Below, piece by piece: positions 7,638-16,753 of a stretch of 64,000 bases of DNA. This DNA is from an uncultured Clostridia bacterium (GTDB taxonomy: Bacteria > Bacillota > Clostridia > Oscillospirales > Acutalibacteraceae), in assembly GCA_947581635.1 (NCBI GenBank), contig CANPVE010000007.1, positions 1 to 64,000 of the forward strand, read 5' to 3'. Under the pieces are notes generated by a model. That model was not told where the DNA came from. It saw nothing but the letters and a program-made list of their open reading frames with translations, and did no database searches. The position numbers and the translations under genes are program-made. How positions within the stretch are numbered: the first letter of the stretch is position 1; each line of letters begins with the position of its first letter.

Positions 7638-8490
7638 TGTATATCTCCTTAAATTTATTTTCAAGTTGATCCCATCCAACTCTCTCGAGTGTCTTTGCGA
7701 ACCGCTCGCCGGGATTTGCGTTCTCATCAAAGAAATCGATAGCCGCATCAGCCAACTTCATAAGCGTCTCTTCGTCCTCCACGATTGGCAAAAGCTCCCG
7801 TCCACGTTTGATTGCGTTTCCGAAAGTGCCGCCGACAGAAATAATATAACCGGATTTTCCCTGCCAGCTTCCGGTTGGACACGCGGTTACACACCTGCCG
7901 CAATGATTGCAGTTTTCCTGCTCCACAGTTATCTCACCGTCCGAAATTTTGATCGCACCGCTGCGGCATGCCTGCTCGCACACTCCACAGAAAATGCAGT
8001 CGTCCCTGTTCCATGAAATCAGCATACCGCCCTTTACGCCGAAGTCGTTCTCCTCTGCCTTGAGGCAGTTGTTCTGACATCCCGTCACGCCAAACTTGAA
8101 CTTGTGCGGCAGCTGACGGCCGAAGTACCTCGCGTCTAGCTTTTCCGCAATATCAAGCGCGTCGATACATCCGCTGGGGCAACATCTGCCTCCCTGACAG
8201 GCGGTAACAGTGCGCACGCGCGGTCCGCAAACTCCCGGCAACACGTTGCCCTTGGCAAGTTCCGCCTTGACCTCCTCGATATCCTCAAGCTTTATAAACG
8301 GAATCTCAATTCCCTGTCTTGACGTGAGGTGAATGTATCCCTTACCGTATTTGTCCGCCACTCTTTGAATTACGGACATCTGTTCTGCGGTGACAGTTCC
8401 TCCCACCACACGAAGCCTCATAGAAAATGTGTTTTTCTGTTTTTGGCGCATAAAGCCTCCGGCCTTCAAAGCCGCGTAATCAACTGCCAT
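7630..8490 (-). CDS. Small siroheme [4Fe-4S] sulfite reductase with fused ferredoxin domain
   Basis: 286 residues. An NIR/SIR ferredoxin-like half-domain (KNTFSMRLRVVGG), then the siroheme/[4Fe-4S] Cys motifs TACQGGRCCPSGC and GVTGCQNNCLKAE, then an inserted double 4Fe-4S ferredoxin (CIFCGVCEQAC and CNHCGRCVTACP). This matches the compact single-subunit sulfite reductases of anaerobes related to AsrC/Fsr and Dsr-like proteins. It is much shorter than CysI (about 570 residues). It should reduce sulfite to sulfide with electrons from ferredoxin. Siroheme genes lie in the same operon. A nitrite reductase role is less likely here. Confidence 0.9.
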   Translation of the reverse strand: MAVDYAALKAGGFMRQKQKNTFSMRLRVVGGTVTAEQMSVIQRVADKYGKGYIHLTSRQGIEIPFIKLEDIEEVKAELAKGNVLPGVCGPRVRTVTACQGGRCCPSGCIDALDIAEKLDARYFGRQLPHKFKFGVTGCQNNCLKAEENDFGVKGGMLISWNRDDCIFCGVCEQACRSGAIKISDGEITVEQENCNHCGRCVTACPTGSWQGKSGYIISVGGTFGNAIKRGRELLPIVEDEETLMKLADAAIDFFDENANPGERFAKTLERVGWDQLENKFKEIYNG

Positions 8491-8564
8491 TAGTTTATCC
8501 TCCTTATACCGGTCATCAATATAAATTCAGGTATGTGTCTTTTGAGGGACTTTCTGCCCCGCTT

Positions 8565-9845
8565 TTATTCAAAATCAGTATCGTTTGTTGTTGCATCAGC
8601 CGCAGACAGCGCGCGATCAAAATCCGCTATAATGTCGTCGATATCTTCCATACCCACACTGATCCTTATAAGATCGTCGTACACTCCGGCGGCTTCTCTT
8701 TCCGACTGCGACGAGTGAAGAAAGATTGTCGAGGCGGGGTGCACCACCAGAGTTTTTGTATCTCCGATATTGGAGATATTGAGAGCGTATTTGAGATTAT
8801 TTATTACTGAAAACGCTTTATTTTTACTGCCTACACGGATTGTAAGAATCCCGCCTGCCATACCCGATGTGAACTGCCTTTGCACAAGCAGATGATCGGG
8901 ATGATCGGTAAGCCCCGGATAATTTACACACAGGACGCCGGGGTGGTTTTTAAGGTGTCCCGCCAGAAGCGCGGCGTTGGCGCATATTCTTTCCATGCGC
9001 ACACCTAGCGTCTCAAGTCCGTTTATGTTGAGATAGGCGTTCATCGGCGCAAGACAGGCCCCGATATCACGCCACAGCGAACCGCGAAGTCTGGCTGTGA
9101 ACGCGCCTTTTTTGTACTTCAGGCAGTCGCCCATAACCCCAAATTTTTCATCACTCCAGAGAAAATTCCCGCAGTCGATGATTACGCCGCTTATGGCGCT
9201 GCCGTTTGAATTTATATACTTGGATGACGAATGTATAACTATATCTGCCCCGAGCTCGCCGGGTTTCGCAATGACAGGCGTAGCCGTAGTGGAATCTATT
9301 ATCAGCGGAATTCCGTTCCTGTGTGCCGCGTCCGAGAGGGCCGCCACATCAACCACATTCAGCTTTGGATTGCCTATAAGCTCGGCAAACACGGTTTTGG
9401 TAGCCGGAGTTATCGCCGCTTCCACATTATCAGCAGTAAAATCGTCCACAAAAACAGCGTGTATACCGAAAGGCTCCAGATCTCGGAACAAATCCAATGT
9501 GCCGCCGTAAAGCCCTGTGGGAACGACTATCTCATCGCCGCTTTTGAGGATAGTAAGAAGTGTACAAGCCACCGCCGCTGAGCCTGATGAACAGGCGGTG
9601 GCCGAAATTCCGCCTTCAAGCGACGCCATGCGCTTCTCAAACTGCTCTATCGTCGGATTTCCTATTCTGGAATACGCAAACCCCGGAATCTTTCCGGCAA
9701 AAATTGCCTCCAGTTCTTCCGCAGTGCTATGTGCAAACGCGCTGGTCTGGTAAATAGGCACACCCCTTGAGCCGTACCTGTCGTCTGTGCCAACCGCGTG
9801 AAGGAGTTTTGTATTTATCCCGGGTTTTTGACTGTAATTTTTCAT
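8565..9845 (-). CDS. metY: O-acetylhomoserine sulfhydrylase
   Basis: 426 residues of the Cys/Met-metabolism PLP family. Landmarks: VPIYQTSAFAH near the N-terminus, YSRIGNPT, the Asp of LIIDSTTATPV that binds the PLP nitrogen, and the PLP Lys in HSSSKYINSNG. The length fits MetY (about 425) and not MetB or MetC (about 380-390). It makes homocysteine from O-acetylhomoserine and sulfide or, in the Wolinella pathway, from a carrier thiocarboxylate. Its place beside the carrier, JAMM and E1 genes supports the second option by inference. Confidence 0.93.
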   Translation of the reverse strand: MKNYSQKPGINTKLLHAVGTDDRYGSRGVPIYQTSAFAHSTAEELEAIFAGKIPGFAYSRIGNPTIEQFEKRMASLEGGISATACSSGSAAVACTLLTILKSGDEIVVPTGLYGGTLDLFRDLEPFGIHAVFVDDFTADNVEAAITPATKTVFAELIGNPKLNVVDVAALSDAAHRNGIPLIIDSTTATPVIAKPGELGADIVIHSSSKYINSNGSAISGVIIDCGNFLWSDEKFGVMGDCLKYKKGAFTARLRGSLWRDIGACLAPMNAYLNINGLETLGVRMERICANAALLAGHLKNHPGVLCVNYPGLTDHPDHLLVQRQFTSGMAGGILTIRVGSKNKAFSVINNLKYALNISNIGDTKTLVVHPASTIFLHSSQSEREAAGVYDDLIRISVGMEDIDDIIADFDRALSAADATTNDTDFE

Positions 9846-9864
9846 ATCTTGCTCTCCCGTTCAT

Positions 9865-9896
9865 TACCGATGTTTAATTAAAATTGAACATCGGTA
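9865..9896 (-). other. Intercistronic hairpin between cysN and metY
   Basis: A perfect 10-bp stem (TACCGATGTT at 9865-9874 with 9887-9896) lies directly after the cysN stop codon. No U-run follows on the minus strand, so it is not a normal terminator. It may slow 3'-end decay or mark a processing point inside the long operon. Confidence 0.7.
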
Positions 9897-9897
9897 T

Positions 9898-11580
9898 TTA
9901 AATACCCCAGAAATTGCCTGTGAATATGATTCGGCGGTAGGTTTCAAACCTCATCCATTTTTCGTAAACCACCTGACGTTCCAGCTCCGCAAGGTCGGAG
10001 AAAAATCTCTCCGCAGCCTCACCCGAATCTATACCAATGGCAAAACCTTTGTCGTTTATCACAGGCAATCCGGTGTATTTGTACACCGAAATCGGCACAA
10101 TATCCGAAACCCTGCCGTTTCTCACCGAAATGGCCGCACCCGAATCAAGAGCCAATATGTCAAAGTTGGCGGGGTAATTATAGCTCATGCCGTGCAGGGG
10201 CATTGAATCTCCGATAAAGAACCGTTTGTTCCCACCCGAGTAGTTATCAATTCCGGCGCTTTTTTCATTGTAGAAATACTCGTCAAATAAAAGCGTCTTT
10301 ACTTTGATGCCGTTGCCCTCAATCACAACGCCTCTCTCATCCGCGTCAATTATCTCCTCAACCACACCGCAGGCGGAGGTCATATTCGACACGCGGTCGA
10401 TAAGAATGAGTTCGCCGAGCGTCTTATGGTTTCGGAAAAGATCCACAGGGATCTCCTCATCCAAAAGTATCTCCGCAAACACGATATCGTTTTTGGTTAT
10501 CTCACTGGCCGCAGTGTGCTCACCGGTATTGACGTCGATTTTATGCAGTATCTTCTTTACCTTGCCGGCGATCTTCTTTGTGCCGAGCTTTACTATATAC
10601 TCGCCTCCTTCGCGGAGAACCGAATCGTCCATCCACAAAAGGGTGGCGTTAAATGAGCACGATACGCCGATATCGGTTCCTTTCACGATAACACAGCCGC
10701 GCGACACATCGATTTCCCTGTCCAAGGTCACTGTCACAGGCTGACCCACCGAAGCAGTCTCAACATCTTTGTCACCTGCAAGTATCTGCTTGATAATCGC
10801 GTTTTGTCCGCTCGGCAGAACGGTAATTTCGTCTTTCACACTGATACTGCCTGCCTCTATCTGCCCCTGAAATCCGCGAAAAGTGTAATCCGGACGGCAC
10901 ACACGCTGTACCGGCATATAAAAGCCCTTCTCATCTTCGCACCTGATATCGACATTCTCAATATAGGAAAGCACGGTATCGCCGCCGTACCACGGCATAT
11001 TGCCGCTTTTCTCTGTGACATTGTCACCCGCAGTGGCGGATACGGGAATAACCATTACATTCTCGAGATTCAATTCCTTGGACAACGCCGCAATTTCATC
11101 CGATATACGCCTGAACACTTCCTCGTTGTATGACACCAAATCCATCTTGTTGACAGCAAACACAAATTGTCGGATTCCCATGAGACTGCATATTCTTGAA
11201 TGACGCCTGGTTTGCACGAGCACGCCCTTTGATGCGTCCACAAGAATGATTGCCAAGTCCGCAAAAGACGCGCCTACCGCCATGTTGCGCGTGTACTCCT
11301 CGTGACCCGGGGTGTCAGCCACGATGAACGACCGCTTTTCGGTGGAGAAGTACCTGTACGCTACATCTATGGTAATGCCCTGCTCTCTCTCCGCCGTAAG
11401 CCCGTCAAGCAGCAGAGAGTAGTCTATCTCGCCTCCCCTGGATCCCACTTTGGAGTCAAGGAGCAGCGCCTTTTCCTGATCGGCAAACAACAGCTTAGCA
11501 TCGTAGAGGATATGTCCAATCAGTGTGGATTTTCCGTCGTCCACGCTTCCGCAGGTAATAAACTTCAAAAGTTCTTTCAT
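9898..11580 (-). CDS. cysN: ATP sulfurylase large subunit (GTPase), with extra C-terminal region
   Basis: 560 residues. All GTPase motifs are present: GSVDDGKSTLIG, DTPGHEEY, NKMDL, and SA in PVSATAGD, followed by EF-Tu-like beta-barrels. With CysD it makes APS from ATP and sulfate, driven by GTP. Start ATG 11580 overlaps the cysD stop. CysN alone is about 475 residues. The last 110 or so here (from about DEYFYNEKSAG) do not show the P-loop of an APS kinase (CysC), so this is not a CysNC fusion. That fits a pathway using APS directly. I do not recognise the extra region. Confidence 0.93.
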   Translation of the reverse strand: MKELLKFITCGSVDDGKSTLIGHILYDAKLLFADQEKALLLDSKVGSRGGEIDYSLLLDGLTAEREQGITIDVAYRYFSTEKRSFIVADTPGHEEYTRNMAVGASFADLAIILVDASKGVLVQTRRHSRICSLMGIRQFVFAVNKMDLVSYNEEVFRRISDEIAALSKELNLENVMVIPVSATAGDNVTEKSGNMPWYGGDTVLSYIENVDIRCEDEKGFYMPVQRVCRPDYTFRGFQGQIEAGSISVKDEITVLPSGQNAIIKQILAGDKDVETASVGQPVTVTLDREIDVSRGCVIVKGTDIGVSCSFNATLLWMDDSVLREGGEYIVKLGTKKIAGKVKKILHKIDVNTGEHTAASEITKNDIVFAEILLDEEIPVDLFRNHKTLGELILIDRVSNMTSACGVVEEIIDADERGVVIEGNGIKVKTLLFDEYFYNEKSAGIDNYSGGNKRFFIGDSMPLHGMSYNYPANFDILALDSGAAISVRNGRVSDIVPISVYKYTGLPVINDKGFAIGIDSGEAAERFFSDLAELERQVVYEKWMRFETYRRIIFTGNFWGI

Positions 11581-12482
11581 TAAAAGTAGCCCTCTCTCTT
11601 GCGTTTTTCCATGCTTGCCGCACCGCCGTCGTTGTCAATAATCCTGCTGGTCCGCTCGGATTCCACGGCGGACAGCGTCTCCTCAATTATCGCGTCAAGC
11701 GTATCGGCTGTGGACTCTACGCCGCCTGACAGCGGATAGCAGCCGAGCGTGCGGAATCGGACAGATTTCATCTGGGGAACCTCGCCCGGAAGCAGCCGCA
11801 TACGGTCGTCGTCCACCAAAATCAGATTTCCGTTTCTCTCCACCACCGGGCGCACCGCCGAGTAGTAGAGAGGCACTATCGGAATATTCTCCCGCTTGAT
11901 ATACTGCCAGATATCCGCCTCCGTCCAGTTGGAAATTGGAAATACTCGGATACTCTCTCCCTTGTTCAGCTCCGTATTATAGAGCTTCCACATCTCGGGA
12001 CGCTGATTTTTCGGATCCCACGCCTGTGCCGAATTGCGGAACGAGAAAATCCTCTCCTTAGCGCGGCTTTTCTCCTCGTCACGCCGTCCGCCTCCAAACG
12101 CCGCGGTAAAGCCGTACTTATTCAAAGCCTGCTTGAGCGCCTGCGTTTTCATGATATCGGTGTAGGCGCTGCCGTGGTCAAAGGGATTTATGCCGCGCCT
12201 CACTCCGTCCTCGTTTATATATTCGATCATTTCAATCCCAAGCTCCGCAGCGATTCTGTCGCGGAACTCAATCATCTCTTTGAACTTCCAGGTTGTATTC
12301 ACATGGAGGAACGGAAACGGCGGCTTGGCGGGATAAAATGCTTTGAGCGCAAGATGAAGCATTACGGACGAATCCTTGCCCACAGAGTAAAGCATTACGG
12401 GATTTTCGCATTCCGCCGCGACCTCGCGCATAATATAGATGGCTTCGGCCTCAAGCACATCCAGGTGTGATAAACTGCTCAT
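11580..12482 (-). CDS. cysD: ATP sulfurylase small subunit
   Basis: 300 residues of the PAPS-reductase/PP-loop superfamily, with PP-loop [14 protein letters not shown] near residue 35, the [14 protein letters not shown] region, and [12 protein letters not shown] near residue 195, all hallmarks of CysD. ATG 12482 is chosen because of GAAAGGAAAAG upstream; the frame extends further but without similarity. It pairs with CysN to adenylate sulfate. It lies 13 bp after aprB. Confidence 0.95.
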   Translation of the reverse strand: MSSLSHLDVLEAEAIYIMREVAAECENPVMLYSVGKDSSVMLHLALKAFYPAKPPFPFLHVNTTWKFKEMIEFRDRIAAELGIEMIEYINEDGVRRGINPFDHGSAYTDIMKTQALKQALNKYGFTAAFGGGRRDEEKSRAKERIFSFRNSAQAWDPKNQRPEMWKLYNTELNKGESIRVFPISNWTEADIWQYIKRENIPIVPLYYSAVRPVVERNGNLILVDDDRMRLLPGEVPQMKSVRFRTLGCYPLSGGVESTADTLDAIIEETLSAVESERTSRIIDNDGGAASMEKRKREGYF

Positions 12483-12495
12483 AATCTTTTCCTTT

Positions 12496-12807
12496 CTAAT
12501 ACTTATTGGAGCTGCTTTGGTCAACAGTTATGGTGCGCACCTGTCCGCTGCTGTCATAGAAAATCCAGTGGAGACAGCGGCCATCCTTCTTTACCTGCAT
12601 ATATGTATCGTCGCCTCCAATATCCTTGCCGAGGAAGAACGATATCGCTCCGAACGCACATTCCTTCAGACAGGAGGCACAGCCCCAACAGTCCTCAGGC
12701 CGAAGAATCCGTGAACCGTCGATACCCATGGAAATCAAATCTCCGGGGCATACGTCAAGACACTTTCCGCACCTGACACATTTCTTGGCGTCAATTCTGA
12801 TACTCAT
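12496..12807 (-). CDS. aprB: APS reductase beta subunit (2x[4Fe-4S] ferredoxin)
   Basis: 103 residues. Two cluster motifs, [15 protein letters not shown] near residue 10 and [16 protein letters not shown] near 40, followed by a tail resembling the AprB extension that clamps AprA. It is shorter than dissimilatory AprB (about 150 residues), losing part of that tail. The 4-bp overlap with aprA supports a complex. It passes electrons to the FAD of AprA. Confidence 0.88.
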   Translation of the reverse strand: MSIRIDAKKCVRCGKCLDVCPGDLISMGIDGSRILRPEDCWGCASCLKECAFGAISFFLGKDIGGDDTYMQVKKDGRCLHWIFYDSSGQVRTITVDQSSSNKY

Positions 12808-14465
12808 ACATTCATCTCCTCGAGCGGTCGGTAAAGTATTTTTATCTCGCCGCTCTCATATCTGGAATTCACAAACTTAAGGAAATTCTCGTCATCTTTG
12901 TCGGGATAACTCCGGTTTTCTGCAAAGCAGTGCCAGCGCGTCTCTTTCCTCGCTTTTAGATGTGCAATCAAAGTCAAGCAGACAGTAAGCCGCTCTTTTA
13001 CTTCATGCAATCGCGTAAACTCCCGCATATCGCGGCAAACCGCTCCACTCACACGCAGAATAAGCTCCTCGATTTTCTCACGGGCAATGTCGAGCGATTC
13101 ATCGGTGAATGCGTAATCACTGCCGATTCCGCCCGCGTATCTGTCCATGACTTCCTGCATATGCTCCTCAAGTTCGTCTGGAGTGATGCCGCCGCGATTT
13201 TTGAGAAAACCCTCCGCCTCCGCGCGAGCCACGCTCACAAATTCATCGGAAATATCCGCAGCCTCCGCTCCGTCAAGTGATTCCACGGCCGAAAGCGCCG
13301 CGATCTTGCCCTCAGCAAGCGCGCCTGTGACGTATTTCTGCGGGCAGCCTCCCGCCACGTCCCCGGCAGCAAAGAGAGATTCAAGGGTGGTCTTGCGGTT
13401 TACGTCCACAAAGTAACCGCTGGCTGTATGTCCGCCCACAATATACGGCTCGGTCCCCTCAATCTCTACATTTTCCTTGTCGGCGCTCTTTTTTTGCGCT
13501 ACCCATCTTAGCGTCTGAGACGGCGCCATATTCAGATAGGCCCGCTCAAGATCCTCGGCCTGCTCCGACGTAATTCCTTTGGTGGCAAGACAGCACGGTC
13601 CTCTGCCTGCCTTGTTTTCGGCTGTCGTGCCCCAAATTCTTTGGGAAGTTGTGAGTCCGTATTTGTCCTCGTACACCTCGCCGAGTGAGTTGACCTGCCT
13701 GGCTCCCACTCCCTGAGCCAATGTACCGGTGGGAGCAATCGTATCCTTACATCGCAGGGCTATAAACCGCATCTCAAACGTGGTCATCTCAGCGCCCGCC
13801 CTGATTCCCATAGCGTATCCTGCTCCGGTGTTGAATGGACAATACCACATCTTGTGACGTGAAAATCCCGGGTGATTTGGCTTGTAAATTCCCGCAGCCC
13901 CGCCCGTGGCGATTATCGTGGCGCCTGCTGAGATAAAAACCAGCGCTTCATCGTCCGTTCGGTTGCCGTATGCGCCGATTACGCGATTGCCGTTGGTAAT
14001 ATAATCGATGATATTTAAACGGTTTATAACCGTGACATTGGGAAGATTCTGCACAGCGTCGGAAAGAATCGGCTTGATGTTTTCGCCGTTTATTTTGATA
14101 TTCCTGTCGCCGCGGCTCACATATTCACCGTTCTCATCTTTCAGAATAACAAGTCCCAGCCGCTCAAGTTCCGCTGTCACTTCATTGAGCTGCTCACTCA
14201 TTGTCAGGAGCAGCTTTCTGTCAGCGATTCCGTGCGCGTCACGAACCGCATAATCCACATAATACTCAGGCGTTTTACCCTTTGTGATGTACGCATTCAG
14301 CGCGTTGACACCTGCCGCAAGACAGCCGCTCCGCCTTATGTTTGCCTTTTCGGCTATTATCACTCGCGTCTGCGGCGATTTTCTGGCAACGGTCAGCGCC
14401 GCAAAACAACCTGCCGTGCCGCCGCCGATTATCAGAATATCGGTTTTTAACCTCTCCGTCTTCAT
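12804..14465 (-). CDS. aprA: APS reductase alpha subunit (FAD)
   Basis: 553 residues of the fumarate reductase/succinate dehydrogenase flavoprotein family. The FAD motif is DILIIGGGTAGCFAALT near residue 10, with GVNALNAYITKG and SGCLAAGVN typical of AprA. ATG 14465 has GGAGGG 6 nt upstream and overlaps the hemL stop as ATGA. It reduces APS to sulfite and AMP. AprA is best known from sulfate respiration (about 620-660 residues). Here it is shorter, is paired with CysDN and not Sat, and has no Qmo or Dsr partners, which points to assimilation. Confidence 0.9.
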   Translation of the reverse strand: MKTERLKTDILIIGGGTAGCFAALTVARKSPQTRVIIAEKANIRRSGCLAAGVNALNAYITKGKTPEYYVDYAVRDAHGIADRKLLLTMSEQLNEVTAELERLGLVILKDENGEYVSRGDRNIKINGENIKPILSDAVQNLPNVTVINRLNIIDYITNGNRVIGAYGNRTDDEALVFISAGATIIATGGAAGIYKPNHPGFSRHKMWYCPFNTGAGYAMGIRAGAEMTTFEMRFIALRCKDTIAPTGTLAQGVGARQVNSLGEVYEDKYGLTTSQRIWGTTAENKAGRGPCCLATKGITSEQAEDLERAYLNMAPSQTLRWVAQKKSADKENVEIEGTEPYIVGGHTASGYFVDVNRKTTLESLFAAGDVAGGCPQKYVTGALAEGKIAALSAVESLDGAEAADISDEFVSVARAEAEGFLKNRGGITPDELEEHMQEVMDRYAGGIGSDYAFTDESLDIAREKIEELILRVSGAVCRDMREFTRLHEVKERLTVCLTLIAHLKARKETRWHCFAENRSYPDKDDENFLKFVNSRYESGEIKILYRPLEEMNV

Positions 14466-15748
14466 CTCATTCCCTCCGGGCATGGTTGTATAAAGTTGAA
14501 TTTATTTATCGCTTCCACGGTTTTCTCTATTGCCTCGTCGTCATGAGCGGCGGAGAGGAACATGGCCTCAAACTGGCTTGGTGCGAAGTATATCCCATTG
14601 TCAAGCATTGCGTGGAAAAAGTTTGCATATGCCGCCGTATCGCATTTCAACGCGGATCTGTAGTCCGTCACCGGACCTTCATTGAAAAATGCACTCAGCA
14701 GCGATCCCTCCCTGTTGACCGTAAGCCCTCTGCCCTTGAAAGCGTCCTCAAGCAGTCGCGCTTTTCTCTCCAGCCCCAAATAAACTTCGGGATTGTCCCG
14801 CAGTATGCTCAGCGTCACAAGTCCTGCGGTCACTGCGATGGGATTCCCCGACAGCGTTCCCGCCTGATACACACTGCCGAGCGGAGCTACAGAATCCATG
14901 ATGTCCTCACGACCTCCGTACGCCGCCAGGGGAAGCCCGCCGCCAATTATCTTGCCAAGGGTTACAAGATCGGGACGAACGCCGAAATATTCCGATGCAC
15001 CTCCGTAGCCAAGTCTGAAGCCCGTTATTACTTCGTCAAATATCAGCAATGCGCCATACTTTTCGGTAATCTCCCGCAGAAATTTCAAAAACCCCTCTTT
15101 CGGGGGCACGACGCCCATGTTCGCGGCCACCGGCTCAACGATCACCGCAGCGATATCTTTATGATTTCGGAAAATCTCCTCAACTGATTTCTCCGAATTG
15201 AACTCAGCCACAAGAGTGTTTTTCGCATATCCGTCGGGAACCCCCGCGCTGTCGGGTATCGAATCGGTCAGAAGGCCGCTCCCCGCCTTGACAAGAAGTC
15301 CGTCACTGTGACCGTGGTAGTGACCCGCGAATTTTATGATTCTGTCACGCGAAGTATATCCGCGCGCCACACGAATGGCACTCATCACCGCCTCAGTTCC
15401 GCTCGAGACAAACCGCACCTTTTCCACTGCCGGAATAGCTTCGGATATTACCTGCGCGAGCAGAGTCTCCTTTTCAGTGGGCACACCATATGTCAGCCCT
15501 TCACCGCACGCCTCTCTTACAGCCGATATCACCCGCCCGTCGGCGTGACCGAGTATGCACGGCCCCCACGAGCAGACATAATCGAGATATTTTGTCCCGT
15601 CCTCATCGTAAATATAAGGACCTCTTGCCCGTTTAACAAAAAACGGTGTCCCGCCTACGGCCCGAAACGCCCTCACCGGACTGTTGACCCCTCCGGGGAT
15701 ATATTTTTTCGCCTGTTCGTAGAGGGCGTTTGATCTGTCATGCTTCAT
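14462..15748 (-). CDS. hemL: Glutamate-1-semialdehyde 2,1-aminomutase
   Basis: 428 residues, class III aminotransferase. SRALYEQAKKYIPGGVNSPVR-type start (residues 5-25), FVSSGTEAVMSAIRVAR near 115, and the PLP Lys in TLGKIIGGGLPLAAYGG near 265. It makes 5-aminolevulinate, the second step of the C5 route. It is the last of six linked genes that make siroheme from glutamyl-tRNA, and overlaps aprA by 4 bp. Confidence 0.95.
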   Translation of the reverse strand: MKHDRSNALYEQAKKYIPGGVNSPVRAFRAVGGTPFFVKRARGPYIYDEDGTKYLDYVCSWGPCILGHADGRVISAVREACGEGLTYGVPTEKETLLAQVISEAIPAVEKVRFVSSGTEAVMSAIRVARGYTSRDRIIKFAGHYHGHSDGLLVKAGSGLLTDSIPDSAGVPDGYAKNTLVAEFNSEKSVEEIFRNHKDIAAVIVEPVAANMGVVPPKEGFLKFLREITEKYGALLIFDEVITGFRLGYGGASEYFGVRPDLVTLGKIIGGGLPLAAYGGREDIMDSVAPLGSVYQAGTLSGNPIAVTAGLVTLSILRDNPEVYLGLERKARLLEDAFKGRGLTVNREGSLLSAFFNEGPVTDYRSALKCDTAAYANFFHAMLDNGIYFAPSQFEAMFLSAAHDDEAIEKTVEAINKFNFIQPCPEGMR

Positions 15749-15793
15749 ATTAAAGTCATGCCTTTCGCTGTATTTTTGTAAAATGGAAAATCA

Positions 15794-16753
15794 TTATCCG
15801 ATCCACTCCGCAATGTCAAGCGCGTGATAGGTGATGATTCTGTCGGCGCCCGCCCTTTTGAGGGATGTCATTATTTCAAGCACTACACGTCTCTCGTCTA
15901 TCCACCCGCGTTCCGCTGCCGCTTTGACCATTGAATATTCTCCACTGACATTGTAAGCGATAAGCGGCAAATCAAACCGTTCTCTCGCGCGGAGCATGAT
16001 ATCGCCGTATGCAAGCGCGGGCTTTATGATTATCATATCGGCGCCTTCGTCCACATCGTCGTCTATCTCCCGCATGGCCTCACGGGCGTTGGCTATATCC
16101 ATTTGGTATGTTTTTCTGTCGCCAAAACGAGGAGTGGAACCCGCCGCGTCGCGAAACGGTCCGTAAAACGCAGACGCAAATTTTGCGCTGTAACTCATAA
16201 TCGGGACAAGATAAAACCCTGCGTCGTCAAGCGCCGCGCGAATTGCCGCCACTCGCCCATCCATCATGTCGGACGGAGCTATAATATCCGCTCCCGCTCG
16301 GGCAAGCGAAACAGCGGCGCGAGAGAGAAAAGGAAGAGTCTCATCATTCACAATCTCACCGCCGCGCACAATGCCGCAGTGCCCGTGGGAGGTGTACTCG
16401 CAAAGGCACACGTCGGCAATCACCAGAAGCTGTGGATATTTCTCCTTTATCCGCCTGACAGCGCGCTGTGTAACGCCATTATCATTGTACGCTTCACTTC
16501 CGCACTCATCCTTTTTGACGGGAATACCGAACAGCAGTACCGCCTCGATACCTCGCTCTGTAACTTTGTCGAGTATTGTGTCAAGCGCGTCCACAGAATA
16601 TTGGAACACTCCTGGCATAGAGGGAATTTCCACTGTTATACCTTCGCCTTCGGCCACAAACAACGGATAGATAAGATCTTGCGTATAAATTTCATTTTCT
16701 CTGACAAAGCGCCGTATTTTCTCACTTTGCCGCAGCCTTCTGAATCGCTTCAT
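15794..16753 (-). CDS. hemB: Porphobilinogen synthase (ALA dehydratase)
   Basis: 319 residues. The two Schiff-base lysines are visible: SAKFASAFYGPFRDAA near 195 and MIIIKPALAYGD near 245. A metal-site loop starts at VCLCEYTSHGHCGI (Cys and His ligands, zinc type). It joins two ALA molecules to porphobilinogen. Overlap of 4 bp with cobA-hemD and 45 bp before hemL. Confidence 0.95.
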   Translation of the reverse strand: MKRFRRLRQSEKIRRFVRENEIYTQDLIYPLFVAEGEGITVEIPSMPGVFQYSVDALDTILDKVTERGIEAVLLFGIPVKKDECGSEAYNDNGVTQRAVRRIKEKYPQLLVIADVCLCEYTSHGHCGIVRGGEIVNDETLPFLSRAAVSLARAGADIIAPSDMMDGRVAAIRAALDDAGFYLVPIMSYSAKFASAFYGPFRDAAGSTPRFGDRKTYQMDIANAREAMREIDDDVDEGADMIIIKPALAYGDIMLRARERFDLPLIAYNVSGEYSMVKAAAERGWIDERRVVLEIMTSLKRAGADRIITYHALDIAEWIG

